A stretch of DNA of 64,000 bases. It comes from Myrmaecium sp. VS I D KN 1 (taxonomy: Eukaryota > Ascomycota > Dothideomycetes > Valsariales > Valsariaceae). The position numbers were made by a program, and so were the translations under genes. Positions 33,701-45,228 of the stretch are shown piece by piece. The stretch spans positions 138,830 through 202,829 of the forward strand of contig JADQAV010000022.1 of NCBI GenBank assembly GCA_019775845.1. Reading direction: 5' to 3'. Within the stretch, counting starts at the first letter, position 1; each line of letters opens with the position of its first letter. The notes below the pieces were generated by a model. The model was not told the origin of the DNA. It worked only from the letters and a program-made list of their open reading frames with translations, and did no database searches.

Positions 33701-34485
33701 CGGCGCGCAAGGAAGCGAATCTCATGGCCACTAAACACACCGATCACGGCGTCGTGGGTGATCTGGATTCCCTATTGGAAGGTAGCATTCGCACGTTCCA
33801 GCATGCCTCCCATGAGGCAGTGCAGCGCGATGCTGAGAGGGCATTGGCGAATGGCCTGGATGGTGATTCCGCGCAAGCAGTCAAATCAAATGAGGAGCCG
33901 GAGAGCGTGACTAAACACGAGCAGGCTGATTCGTTTGTCATGAGCGATATTCGGCTCGCCAACGGCGCCCCGGATGCAGATACGGAAAGCGGAGCTGAAC
34001 AGATGGACGTCTGTGACAATGCTACCGAGGCTGGGGCCGTGAAGTCGCAGGCGGACAACAGCATCGAACAAGGCAAGATCGAACATGCTCACGAAAACAC
34101 CGACCAGACCGGCGGCAGCGTGGGCACGGCGCCCGCCTTGTCGCATGCAAGCAGCACCATCCCGTCGACCCGGAACGCGGAGCCACTCACGCCTCCGCGG
34201 TCCGAGAAGGATCTGGCGACCCTGGCCAATGGCGGATTGCCGTGGTATCTCGCCCCGTTCGATGTGTCCGGTACGACCATCCACGACGAGCGCTGGCCGG
34301 GCCGGGAAGTGCTGCGTGGCATGAGCGAAGAGCTGAGCGAGCTCTCCGATAACGAGATCAATGGACTCGTCGATGAGGATATGATGGATGCTCCTCCGCC
34401 GGACGCTCAGGAGCCTGATGCGCCGGTCCAGGCCGTGCAGAAGGTGAAGAGCAGGGCGAGGAGGCGGTACAGGAGCTACAGGTGA
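30717..34485 (+). CDS. NTO1: NuA3 histone acetyltransferase subunit Nto1 (BRPF-like PHD protein)
   Basis: Nto1 is the scaffold of the NuA3 histone H3 acetyltransferase and reads H3 tails through its PHD fingers. Five exons, 30717-31923, 31985-32253, 32311-32478, 32528-33366 and 33429-34485, join in phase and give 1179 residues. An Enhancer-of-polycomb-like segment lies at about 300-400 and ends in [10 protein letters not shown], which continues across intron 1 as [14 protein letters not shown]1 starts at Cys440 ([20 protein letters not shown], then [12 protein letters not shown]) and ends with WLCRKC. The extended PHD follows: [45 protein letters not shown] and [13 protein letters not shown]. 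All zinc ligands appear present. There is no obvious bromodomain, as in yeast Nto1. The N terminus has RRRYIPGG and an [11 protein letters not shown]-hook-like motif; the C-terminal 300 residues are acidic and probably disordered. Confidence 0.94.
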
Positions 34486-35543
34486 AGATGCATGGCCTGT
34501 GGTTCTCGTTGAGCAGGATGGATGCCTGCTCTAAGCTTTTCTTTTTCCTTCTTTGCTTTGAGTTATGCCGATTACCGTATTTCTTTTCTTTTTTTCTTTG
34601 CTTTTCATTTGGCGTTTCAGTGGAACCATGGCCGCGCGGAAAATACCACTTCTACCCACTCGGTTTCGGTTTGGGATGGCAGGGCGTTGTTTTCTTTGCT
34701 TTCTTTCTTTTTTTTTTTTTTTTTTTTTTTTTCTTTTGCAGGAAACCGGTGTAAGAATGGAATGAGCGTGGTGGACGTGACTACATTATCCACTCCGACG
34801 GACAGTCGGTAGTTCTGGAGATAGGCTGCCTTCCTGTGGGAAAACAGCAAAATGGGGGCTTTTAATTTCACGGCTGCAGTGGATTGGCTGCGTGTTTCGT
34901 CGTTTCCGACTCAACGGACATGGTGTAACTTGTGTGTTCCTCAAATCGGAGGCCGAAGGTCACATTTGGCTGCCTATTCCTGTGTCTCTATGTAGTACTT
35001 TGCTTGATTGAACTGCCTCACTCCGGCAACCAATGCCGCAGCCGGCGACGCCTTGGTCGTTTGCTTCTGAATGTGGCGGCGCGTTGGGGGGTCGTCGGGT
35101 TTGACGAGATTGATTGGTGTTGTTCAACAATCCTCACGGCGAACCTGGTAGGAAATGAGTGCTGACTTATCGGGTGTCCCCCGTGTTGCTGAGCCGCGTG
35201 CTTCACCTCTCATTCGCCCGCTGACCATCGCCACTGCAGTGCCCTGTTTTCTCACCACACACATTGCCATCCAGCGCAGTCATCTTGTAAACCTCTCAGC
35301 ACTCGCGGAACATACATCAGATCGGTCCTTCGGTTCTTTCACGAACTCATCCATCGTCCTTTTTCCCTGCGGTGCGCAGTTGGAGGGAGAAGTCGTTTGT
35401 TCCTTGCAGGCTGTGACATCAGCACAAGCCAATCACCACGGCGCGTTAAAAGCTCGACTAGCGCACCGATCTCCTTCGCTCAAACAAACTCCATCTCGAC
35501 CTTCGACCATCCATCAACCCAACCGTCAACCGCAGCGACCGCC
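34486..35543. other. Intergenic region, NTO1 3' flank and Tra2-like promoter
   Basis: This stretch of 1.1 kb begins with a T-rich 3' flank containing a run of about 25 T at 34708-34732. It ends with the 5' UTR of the next gene. Nothing else is supported. Confidence 0.6.
34708..34732. repeat. Poly(T) tract
   Basis: About 25 consecutive T lie in an already T-rich stretch roughly 220 bases past the NTO1 stop. It may serve as a nucleosome-excluding or transcription-ending tract; no element boundary is seen. Confidence 0.85.
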
Positions 35544-36594
35544 ATGGAGTACGAATCGGAACCGCGTGCCTACGAAGGTAAGCAGTCATCTGCACCGGAT
35601 CGCCGTGACATGAGACTGACTGACGGTGCCTCCTGCAGAGGACACTCGCGCATACCCCGACGAGCGCGACCGTTCCCGTTCGCCCCAGCGCGAGCGTCGC
35701 GGCGACGAGGAAGACAGGAACCGCAGCGCGTCCCCTGACGGACGCACTCGCTCGGACAACCGGTTGGTGCCCGTTTTCGACTGGATCAACGATTCTCGAG
35801 CTGACACGCCACGCAGCGGTCCTCCTCCGGACTCCAACCGTAACCGCGACGATGACAACGCGGCGAACCCGGGATCCAACCTCTTCGTCACCGGGATCCA
35901 TCCCAGCCTGAGCGAGGAGGAGGTCACTCGTCTGTTCCAGAAGTATGGCGAGGTCGAGAAGTGCAACATCATGCGCGACCCGCACACCCGCGAGTCTCGT
36001 GGCTTCGGCTTCGTCAAGATGGTCACTTCCGAGGAAGCTGATGCTGCGAAGGAGGGCCTCCAGGGTGAAGTCCACCGTGGTCGTACCCTCAGCATCGAGA
36101 AAGCCCGTCGTGCCCGCCCCAGGACTCCTACCCCGGGCAAGTACTTCGGGCCTCCCAAGCGTGGTAAGTCTTCAATCTGCCCATTTCCTTGGTTGTTTAA
36201 ATGTCCATATTGACCTCTGAACTTAGATGACGTTCGCCCCCGTGGACGCTACGGGGACAGGTATGGTGAGCGCCGGGGCGGCTACGATCGTCGCGACGAT
36301 TACGGCCACCGCGGCGGTCGCTACGGAGACCGTGACGATTACAGAAGCTATGGCCGTCGTGACCGTGATGACTATGGCGGCCGTGGCGTTGACCGGTACG
36401 CTTCGCGTGACGACCGCTATGGTGGCAGCTATGGCTCCCGCGATGACCGCCGTGGCTACGGTGGTGGCTATGGCAGGGAAGACCGCGCCGCTGGCGGTTA
36501 CGATGATGCCCCTCCGAAGGCCGAGCGCGAGCCCTATGGTGCTGGCAGGCCTGCCTACGATGACCGTGGTGATTATGACTCGTTCCGTCAGTAA
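35544..36594 (+). CDS. Transformer-2-like SR-type RNA-binding protein
   Basis: This is a nuclear RNA-binding protein of the Tra2/SR type, expected to act in pre-mRNA splicing. Three exons, 35544-35577, 35639-36163 and 36227-36594, join in phase across introns of 61 and 63 bp, giving 308 residues. The first exon encodes only 11 complete codons, a layout common in fungal SR genes. The N terminus has RDRSRSPQRERR and similar Arg/Ser/Glu stretches. One RRM at about 90-165 shows RNP2 (NLFVTGI) and RNP1 (SRGFGFVKM), followed by the Tra2-like linker KARRARPRTPTPGKYFGPPK. The C terminus is rich in Arg, Gly, Asp and Tyr (RRDRDDYGGRG-type repeats) rather than pure RS, as in many fungal homologues. Another RRM splicing factor cannot be ruled out. 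Confidence 0.9.
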
Positions 36595-37650
36595 ACGTCA
36601 CGGCTAACCTATCTAGACGCCAAGCGGTTCTGAGAGGTTGAACGGTGAACACGGTACCATAATCTTCTTGCGTCTTGCTTGCGCGCGCTCAAGATTGCCT
36701 ACCACTTGCTTTCGGATTCCTTTCCATCTTCATGTATTAGTCCGCTTCTCTTTCGCGCTCATCACGGTCTCGAACGTCGTGCGGCTTTCTCTACGACTCT
36801 GCGGCGGTCACATTATGGCGAATAGGAACAAAAACGTCGGCTTTCAGGGATTTGTTACTGGATCGAGCGGTAAGCTTCTGAGCGGGCACCACACCGGTCA
36901 TGACCGACAGTTTGTTATCGGTAGGCTGGGCTCAAAGCAGCCGACGACTAGCGCTTATAATCGGCAATCACGGGGGTTTTCCTATGGAGAAACGGTTCAA
37001 CGGCACATGCGAGCAAGCTCTGCGCAGTTTTCTGCCGGACGAAACGGCACATATCCAGGGTAATCTGGCTTTTCTCGTCGGCACGACACCAAATTTGTAC
37101 TTGTATTCCAGTCTCGATATTCGGCGACTTGCCCCCCTGGAGCCACATCATCAGATCCCTCTACACCATTCAGCACTTGTCGTCAGCAAACAAAAGAACT
37201 CAGCCTGCCTCACTTGCTCTCTATGACCATCTACATCTCGCCTTCCTCTTTCGAGAAGCGGCTTTCGATCAGAAAGGAACGATCGCTTTCGAGCTGCCGA
37301 TAGAACCATCAGCTCGAGCGTCGTCCGAAAAAGCGGTAGCAACACACACATTGATCCTCGTAAAAATCTCGCCGTGATCCACTGCCGCCAGCCACCACAC
37401 CACACCCATCGATTTCCACGCCACCCGCACCACCGTCCGGCCAGAATAGCAGCAACGCTCTCCGTCTAGACTCTCTCCCTGTAAAAACATCAACCATTCT
37501 CGTTCTTGCAGCAAAAATAACCACTCGGTAAGCTCGTAGATTGCGCCCCCCGGGATCTGCGTTCAGCACCTATCCGCCCACTTCCGAGCCGCCGTACCAC
37601 GCGACCATTTCCGCCTTTTATCCACGAGCAAACTGCGAAAAGAAACTGCA

Positions 37651-38137
37651 ATGACCCATTTGCTGAAGCCGCTGAGACGGCGCATCGTGTTGGTTCCCGT
37701 CGGTCCTGTTAAGGGTTTCGGAAACATGCAGCGGCTGCGCCTGCGGTTTATGCACGTACCCTGTGCCTGGCTGCCTGTTGATGGTTACGTTTTATTAGTA
37801 AGTGTTCCTTTCTGTTCATGAGTCGTACGCAGTCTCTCTCTGTTTGTTTGCGCCTGTCTGCTTTTCTTCACCTTCTCGCACCGTCTCTTTTTCATGCTGT
37901 TTCTTCCATGTCGTTCCAGTCGTTTTCCGTCACTGTGGTGTCATTCCTTTTCACCTGCAGGCACAGTTGGCTTGTCCACGGAGCATAACGGACAATGAGG
38001 CAATCAAGCGCCGCGCCCTCTCGCTGCTGAAAGGGAGCTTTTACGCCTTGCACAGTATGCAGTTCAGCTATGTCTCGCTCCATCCGGCGATGCCCTGGAC
38101 GAGACCGACGGCCGCCACCGCACGGGCTCCTCGTTGA
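37651..38137 (+). CDS. Possible small two-exon gene, unrecognised
   Basis: An ATG at 37651 opens a 49-codon frame ending at a perfect GTAAGTG donor (37798). A TTTTCACCTGCAG acceptor ends at 37960, and the frame continues in phase to a stop at 38137. The product would be 111 residues, basic, beginning MTHLLKPLRRR and ending in TAATARAPR. No domain is recognised. A second frame overlapping the second exon stays open from about 37997 to 38472 without its own ATG, so which frame is coding, if either, is unclear. It may equally be an untranslated RNA or chance. Confidence 0.2.
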
Positions 38138-39365
38138 CCGGGGGGAAAGGTAATCAGTTAGATAGCTACCTGGCGCAGCTGGTTGTCAGCGCTGCTTTTG
38201 CACGTCTTGTTGGACGTGAAGAACAGTCCCTCCCCAAACGGTCTCAATTGACATCAGCTCGAATCAGGAAGTATTCTCCCGGCAGTGGCAGATGGCAGTA
38301 TCAAGCCGGTATCTGTCCGACGAGTACCAGTCCCTCTAGCCTCCTGCGCGCGCGCACAGCTAAACGGATATGTAAGAACACCGCATCATCCCCAGTGGGC
38401 GCTCTATCTACCTTTCTGGCACTTACGGGATGCTGTGGCGCAACGCTCTGCAGAGTGAGAAAGGGGCGATGAGGCTCAGCCTTGCGTACCGATCCTGTCG
38501 ATCGCTGCTAAGCTTCGTAGGTAAGTTTGTCTCGTCAGATCGTCCGATGCAGGTAAGTCCTTCTCTTTTCTTAGGCTCCAGTGAGGTTGGTAGCGAGTAG
38601 TAAGAATATTATTCGTTTCGGAGTGTTTGCTTTTCTAGGAAATTGGTGGCCTCTTTCAATGACTTAATATGATATGGGAAATGAAAAGTGTCTTTATACT
38701 GTTGTTAGAGGCGTCACACGATATTAGCTGTAGCTCTCTAAACCATGTGCACTCCCCCCCCTGCATCTCTCCCTCCGAAGCAAATCATCAGACCCTTGTT
38801 TTATCTGCGGCGGGTCCAGCCCGGGAGATCCCGCTAAGTACTAAAAAGAAAGCCCCCCGTTCGTGAATGATGTTCCTCAACCAACCACTGTCTCGACTCT
38901 CCTCACGTTTCGGTTTGGTAGGTTAGGTAGGTAGATTGGAATAGGTCTGTACGCTATCGCTCGACTGCATCTCTCCTTTATTGCTTGCGCTTACTTGGAT
39001 GTAATCCAACCCTATCGTTTATCCCTACTTGGATGTACTCCTTCTTTATTGCTTCTCCTCTGGCTTACTCTCCATGCCTCGACAAACACTCCAGGACCTC
39101 GGCAGACCGTGAAGAAAAATTGGAAGAGGAGAACAATAGGGGTCCATCATCACCGTCGTCGTCGTCGCCAGTCGTCGTAACATCCCTACGCCTTCCCGCG
39201 TACTAATACTAACAATGTGTGTGGGGGTGGCTCGTGAGGGTCGTGGTGGGGCGTCCCGACAGCTCCTTCCCATGGGACCGCGTCAGCTTCTTCCGCGTCC
39301 AGCGGCGCAACCACTGTGCCCTTTCGTTTAGTGATGGATCTCTTTTCTTTCAATCAAAGATCTTC

Positions 39366-39367
<2 letters not shown>

Positions 39368-39397
<30 letters not shown>
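39368..39397. repeat. Poly(T) tract
   Basis: About 30 consecutive T are followed by further T-rich sequence, roughly 540 bases upstream of the DUF3431 start. This is the longest homopolymer in the window. Confidence 0.85.
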
Positions 39398-39934
39398 CAC
39401 TTCTTTCTTTTTTCTTTTCTTTTTCGCTTTGTATATTTTTGACGGACATTGATCGACATTCTGATTCTCTCCTTTGCCTTTGCAACCGCTTCGTTTTCTT
39501 CTCTCCTCTCTCTCTCTCTTGGGTCACGCCGGGGCGACGTCATCAGCTTCAAAAGATATCCACTTCGCTGCGATCGCGCGCTTGCTTTCCGCTCTTTTGC
39601 CTGCGGAAGGGTTTGCGACGCAGGATTCTAGGTGGGGTTTATTGTATTTCCAAGAGGTGGATTTTCCGTGGACGCAGTCGCATTTGCCGTCGCATCTCAG
39701 GTGAGCTGCCTCCTCACATTGCCTGGTGGGCGTAAAAGGGGAAGAAGAACGGTTCTGCTGACTGGCGTGAACACGTAAAGATCTTGAGCACTGTAGATCT
39801 ATCCACCGCTCAATACCATCTTACACATGCCTGCGCGAGATCGCGTCTTGATTTTCTGATACCCATATCGCTTGCTTGCGCTTCCAGTCGCATCACCATC
39901 CGAGACCATCGCTCGCACGGCGACACCACGAACC

Positions 39935-41197
39935 ATGGCGCTCTCCCGCCGTTTCGCTCTGTGCCTCTTCTTGACGGCGACCGTCTTCTTGATCTTCTTC
40001 AACAGCACCGCGGTCACGAACAGCATGCGGAAACTGCCTCAAACAGTCGGGCTGGGCGAAACGATATCGGACGACGATGAGGCTGACGTCTCGCTACCAA
40101 GCACCACCAGCGCCACTGCGGAGCCTGATTCCGATCCCGATCCATCGAACTGGAACCCTTCCGTCGCATTCAAACCGGGCTCCCCTCTTCCGGCGGGTTA
40201 CAACTTCAGCGCGACCTTCGTCTTCGCGCGGACGACGTACGAGGATGTGAGCTGGGTGTCGGAGCTGCTGCCGGAGATCCAAACCGCCATCTACGTGGCC
40301 AACGACCCGAACGCGCCGCTGCACCCGCCGAAGAACAAGGGCCACGAGGTGATGGTGTACCTAACGTACATCATCGACCACTACGACGACCTCCCGGACA
40401 TCAGCGTCTTCCTGCACGCGCACCGGGTCGCCTGGCACAACAACGACGTCCTCGGGCTAGACGCGGTGGAGACAGTGCGACGGCTGAGCTTCGCGCGGGT
40501 GTGGCGGGAGGGCTACATGCCGCTGCGCTGCAGCTGGTCGCCCGGCTGCCCGGACTGGATGCACCCGGGCGCGCTCGAGCACGACGCGACGAAGAAGGAG
40601 CAAGGGGTGTTCGCGACGAGCTGGTCGGAGCTCTTCCCGCTCGACGCCGTGCCCGCCACGCTCGCCCAGCCCTGCTGCTCCCAGTTCGCCCTCAGCCGCG
40701 AGCGCATCCTGGCCGTGCCCCTCGCCCGCTTCGTCTGGTACCGCGACTGGCTGCTGCGCACGCCGCTGAGCGACTACGTCAGCGGCCGCGTGTGGGAGTA
40801 TGTCTGGCAGGTCGTCTTCACGGGGGAACCGGTCTGGTGCCCCAAGGAGCACGTCTGCTATTGCGATGGCTTTGGCGTGTGCTTTGGTGGGGAGGTGGAG
40901 TTCGCGCGCTTCGTCGAGCGCCGCAAGGCGCTTGGTGCGTTGGAGACCCAGCTTAAGGCGCTGGAGGGCGCGGAGGAGGCGCGTGAGGAGGCCCTGCGCG
41001 AGGGTCGCATGCAGGAGGCTGCGCAGATTGAACTCCCCCCTGATGCTGAGGAGCTTAAGGGCACCCTCCGTGGCCAGGTCGATGTCTTGAGCCGTGAGGT
41101 CCAGACCCTCCTTGAGGAAGCGAAGAGAAGGGGCGAGGACCCGCGGAATCGTGCGCTGGAGGCTGGGAGGGAGTGGCATGAGGGGGATGGGTTTTGA
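39935..41197 (+). CDS. DUF3431 family type II membrane protein
   Basis: This is a single-exon gene of 420 residues in the fungal DUF3431 family (PF11913), of unknown biochemical function but often found near carbohydrate-related genes. The N terminus MALSRRFALCLFLTATVFL is a short basic tail followed by one hydrophobic segment, so the bulk of the protein should lie in the secretory lumen. The family core begins at FVFARTTYEDVSWVSEL and includes KNKGHEVMVYLTYIIDHYDD followed by LPDISVFLHAHR, then CCSQFALSRERILAVP and RVWEYVWQVVFTGE. Several conserved Cys (PLRCSW, CCSQF, VWCPKEHVCYCDGFGVC) may form disulfides. The final 100 residues form an Ala/Glu/Arg-rich coiled coil. The ATG at 39935 is preferred over an in-frame one at 39872, which would add a leader before the membrane segment. 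Confidence 0.9.
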   Translation: MALSRRFALCLFLTATVFLIFFNSTAVTNSMRKLPQTVGLGETISDDDEADVSLPSTTSATAEPDSDPDPSNWNPSVAFKPGSPLPAGYNFSATFVFARTTYEDVSWVSELLPEIQTAIYVANDPNAPLHPPKNKGHEVMVYLTYIIDHYDDLPDISVFLHAHRVAWHNNDVLGLDAVETVRRLSFARVWREGYMPLRCSWSPGCPDWMHPGALEHDATKKEQGVFATSWSELFPLDAVPATLAQPCCSQFALSRERILAVPLARFVWYRDWLLRTPLSDYVSGRVWEYVWQVVFTGEPVWCPKEHVCYCDGFGVCFGGEVEFARFVERRKALGALETQLKALEGAEEAREEALREGRMQEAAQIELPPDAEELKGTLRGQVDVLSREVQTLLEEAKRRGEDPRNRALEAGREWHEGDGF

Positions 41198-44100
41198 GCG
41201 GTTGGATCATTCGGGGAAGATCCTCGCTCTTCTCCAGTTGCTTTTGAAGTGTTGGCCGCGCGCGAGTATGATCATGGAGTGCCGCCATCCTGCGGCGGCG
41301 CGCGCGATACCCAGTTCCGGACCGGTTTGGCTCCGTCATATCATTACCATCATCTCTCCTCCGCTTCCGCTCATCACTCCCGCCACGCCGCTCGTTCGAT
41401 TGAGGGAGACCCTTGCGACCCCCGCCGTCCGGGTCCGCTCACCGAGAGGATAGGGAAGGAAGGAAGCACTGAAGATAAAGATCACCACTACGGGAATAGG
41501 AGGGAGATGTTGAATTGATTGAGCGTGCGGATGGCAACGTTCAAGCTTCGCGCACGTCAGCCGGCCTTTTTTTCCCGCGTCTCCATGGTGCCGCGCAAAA
41601 GAAAACTTTTTGTATATATTTGTGTATATGTTGAGATACCTTATAGATCTTTTCTTGTCTCTGTTCTAACCCATACACACGCATACTTTCTCTCGCTCTC
41701 TCTACGTTCTTGATTATTGTCGTATTTTGCTATTTTCTTCCTCTTTCTTTTGGCGTGATTGGGATGTTGAATCTTTCTATTCCTTTGGGCCTCTGATTTC
41801 GAGGGTCTTTATAGCATCTGCTCCTGTTAATCAGTGAGGAGATCTAACTTTTCTCACCTCGACGTTCCCATCACAGATCCATACGCCCGGCCATATTAGG
41901 CAAGAGCGATAGGTGCTGATAGCCTTGAGGCCTAAGGCCTACTGCTTCCCTGACCTCCTCCCTTTAACCCTTCTACCAGCATAACACCGCTGTTGATGTA
42001 TCCAGTCAGTCGGCCATCCGCGGCGGTCTGCTCTCGTTGTTCTCTATACTCTGCGGGGTATGTTTCTTTTGCATCCTTCCTCTCCCTTCTCCACTGCACG
42101 AGATGATGTTGGTATACATCTAATCCCGCGAGGTATGTTATCTTACCTACTAATCCACCTTTGTGAGTGAAGCTAGGACTGAGCTACTCTCTTTTCCCCC
42201 AGCTTATATACCATGGCATGTCTTTAGGTGCGCCTTGTGCTCCATACGTACTTGCTGGCTAGCCTCCTTACTCACTACATGCGTTCGATGCTACGACTGG
42301 GCTACTTCACGTCCTTCACTCTTTTCCCTCAGCGAGTAGTCGTTTCTACTCTACCGTTAGACCTGACCATAACTCTCACGGTAACCAGAGGATTATTGAT
42401 CCATCTCTTCATACGAATGGTGGCGGGACGGGAGCATGAGGCTGTGCCGTGTCTGTGCCGTGTTGGTGTTGTGCCATTAGGCCGCAGGGTAGGTGCCCAT
42501 GAAGTGGGTTTGGGAGTATGAAGCCCGGCGCAGGGCAGAGAGGAGGGGGGGATTGTAGTCACTTGTGCTGCTGAGTTTGGGCTTTGTTTTGTGGGGATGT
42601 TGGGATTTCAGGATGGTTGAATGGTTGGTTGGGATCGAGAGATGTAATAGCTGTTGAGATACTTTGGTTTGTCTGATGATGTTATCATTTCCATGTGTGT
42701 GATGCCTCGGGGGCTGGTCTTTGTAGGGAGGTGGCTTATAGTGAGGCGATGCTATGGTCCTCCTCTATCACTGGGCGTGATAGAGTGATGGGAGTAGCAC
42801 AGCTTAAGTTACTTCCGCGTGGCTTGCTTGGAGACGGGTGCCTTAACACCGCGGCCGCCAGAGATATGTGTTCAATCGAAAATGATACGAATTTCCTCGG
42901 ACGTCTTGAGGGGAGTAGGAAAAGTGAACAAGGACGAAAAAGAAAGCTGACGTTGAGGATGTTCTGGAGTGCTTACGATAGGCAGCAGCTGAGGTCCGAT
43001 TAGGACGACCTGTGATAATACCTGTATATCCTTAGGTCTGTTGATCCAGGTGAAAAGGAGAAAATGACCGGTCTTGAGTCCGTCCTATAAAACGTTCCGA
43101 TCATGCTTGTACATCATCAACATGCTCCAGGCATCACCTCAAGCATTCCACAACGGAGCATCTCCATCGGACACGAGCTGACTCATACCTCACCCCGATA
43201 TCTCACCACCAGGCTGCCGTTCCCCCAAGGTGCGCGCACCATGCTGCCGTGTTTGCCTTCCGTCAGAATTGAGGCTCAAAACGTCCTTCCCGCTCGGACA
43301 AGGCTGAAGGTGTATCCCGTGCGCCCTGCATGACTCCGAGGGCAATGACTTGCAGTATGGGATGCTCTGTGCTCATTTAGAAAGACCGCCACATCGGCAG
43401 CTGCCTGGACGGCTGCTTGAAACTGACTCGTAGCTCTAACCCCAGAAGCTTCATGTCATCGCCTCACCGATGCGCCTCGTGCCCACAGAAGCGGAGTCGA
43501 TCCGGGGATTTGCACCTGGATCCCTTGTCGTTAATGCTTCCACGCTCCTCCAATCTGATGGCCTTTCTTGAGTCCCTCATAATTCCTCCTCGAATCATTA
43601 AACGGCAGCATGGTTATTTGTCGCCTTGGCACCAATCCCAAACATCAACCACAAACAAACCAAGCTCCTCTCCTCCTCCGGCTCACCGGACTGCTATCAC
43701 CCAATCTGATGCCGCGCGCATGCCATGCTCTTTCGCAAGTCAAATATGCCGCACTCCAACGACGACTCTTTACCTCGGCAGTGATGCTTCAGGGCGCGCA
43801 ACTGGCTCACTAAGCTATTCCCAGGGTTTTGAAGGTGGACGTGTATAGAAGATGGGCCGCGATGCATGGGTGACACGCGTGATATCGACGTGCGTTGGCA
43901 AGGGGAAAAGCAAGGAGGTTGGGAAATTGGTGCCTGACGTCTTGGGGTTGCCCCGCCTTGGAGAAAATGCAAGGCCTTTCTGAATCGGATAAGTTGAGGT
44001 GCGTTTTTATATTGAATTCGCGCCTTGCTTTTGATGTGGAGAGCTCTGTGGGATTTGAGGAGTGGTGGCCTCGCGATGTTGCGATGTTGCGAGATCTTGA

Positions 44101-45228
44101 TGGTGGGGTTTCAGTGAGGAGACTTGCGTTGGACGTGGATGTCTTGGATTGTGAGGCTGCCGCCTGCGAAAGCATGTAGATACGGCACAGCTCTCTTTGC
44201 AACGATGCAGACGTGTTAGTAGGGAGTTTTGATGAACCTCAGGTGCAATGGCCGCCTTACCTGCCATGAGGCTGCATGGAGTAACCGAACTTCGAGTTGA
44301 GTTGTTCATTCTAGAAGCGCGAGATGGGGGACGACAGAAGTGACCTAGTACATACCCGGCAAGCGCAAGGCTGAGAAAGTCTCTTATTTACTATTTGTTC
44401 GATGCGCTTTCGGTTGCTTACATGTTACGGATCAAGCACGGCAGAGACTTATCACCGGACCCGAGCGCTCTCCGCGGCAGCTTCTTCCCGCATGTGTGAC
44501 CCTAATGCAAGGTGTACATACATACATACATACATCTGCGTGGGGACAAGGCAACTCAAATTGCCGCCTATCAGGGCGATTCGATCAGCTTCATGAACTG
44601 TCGTCCCCGGTCTGGAACCGCGCCACATGCTGACAGCTTGGCAACGTTGTGCGGAGAAGCACAGTGAAACCTGGAAACGAGGGCTTCCCAAGGCTCAGAC
44701 AATATGTCCCAAAAGGGTTGACCTCAAGGCTGCGCACCTCGGTGAAGGCAAACTGTACAAAGTTCCAACTGAATGGAGGGAGGCTATGGCGGCTCTTTCG
44801 TTGAAGCCCTCTTCCTATCATTCACACAACTCAATATCATCCTGGCGAACGGAGCGGCTTCGATCCCGTTGCCATGTGCCGGACTTGCGGATACCCCAGC
44901 ATATGGTTAATGATAGGACGAATCAGCTATCATGTGTTGCCCGGCATATGTAGTGAGTACGGTGTCTCTCCACTTAGGCGAGGTGCCCTGCACAGCCTCG
45001 TTTCCAAGTAGATCAACAGGCAGCAGGGCGCAGCCTCGCGACGGACCAAACTTGGTTACACGCACATCTGCAATTCCAGATCAGAGTCAAGAAGGTGTAT
45101 ATATAAGAGATGCGCTTCATAGAGAATGGGGGGTAAGAAGCTACAGAGGACGGAGAAAAACATCAAGCCTTGCATACTCAAACCTCCGAGCATCGACACG
45201 ACTCGCAAGTCAAAAACCTCAACTGTCC
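41198..45228. other. Long gene-poor region
   Basis: This stretch of 4.0 kb lies between the DUF3431 and zinc-finger-like genes. The part from about 41500 to 43100 has lower GC than coding DNA. Many short frames exist on both strands, but none shows coding bias or a domain. A (TACA)n microsatellite lies at 44514-44535. The last few hundred bases should hold the promoter of the next gene. Confidence 0.45.
44514..44535. repeat. (TACA)n microsatellite
   Basis: About five tandem TACA units lie 0.7 kb upstream of the zinc-finger-like gene. It is a simple repeat only. Confidence 0.8.

Larger units (their letters stand above)
36595..39934. other. Gene-poor region between Tra2-like and DUF3431 genes
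   Basis: This stretch of 3.3 kb has no confident gene. It contains one weak two-exon candidate (listed separately at 37651-38137) and a run of about 30 T at 39368-39397. The last several hundred bases are likely the DUF3431 promoter and 5' UTR. Confidence 0.45.
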
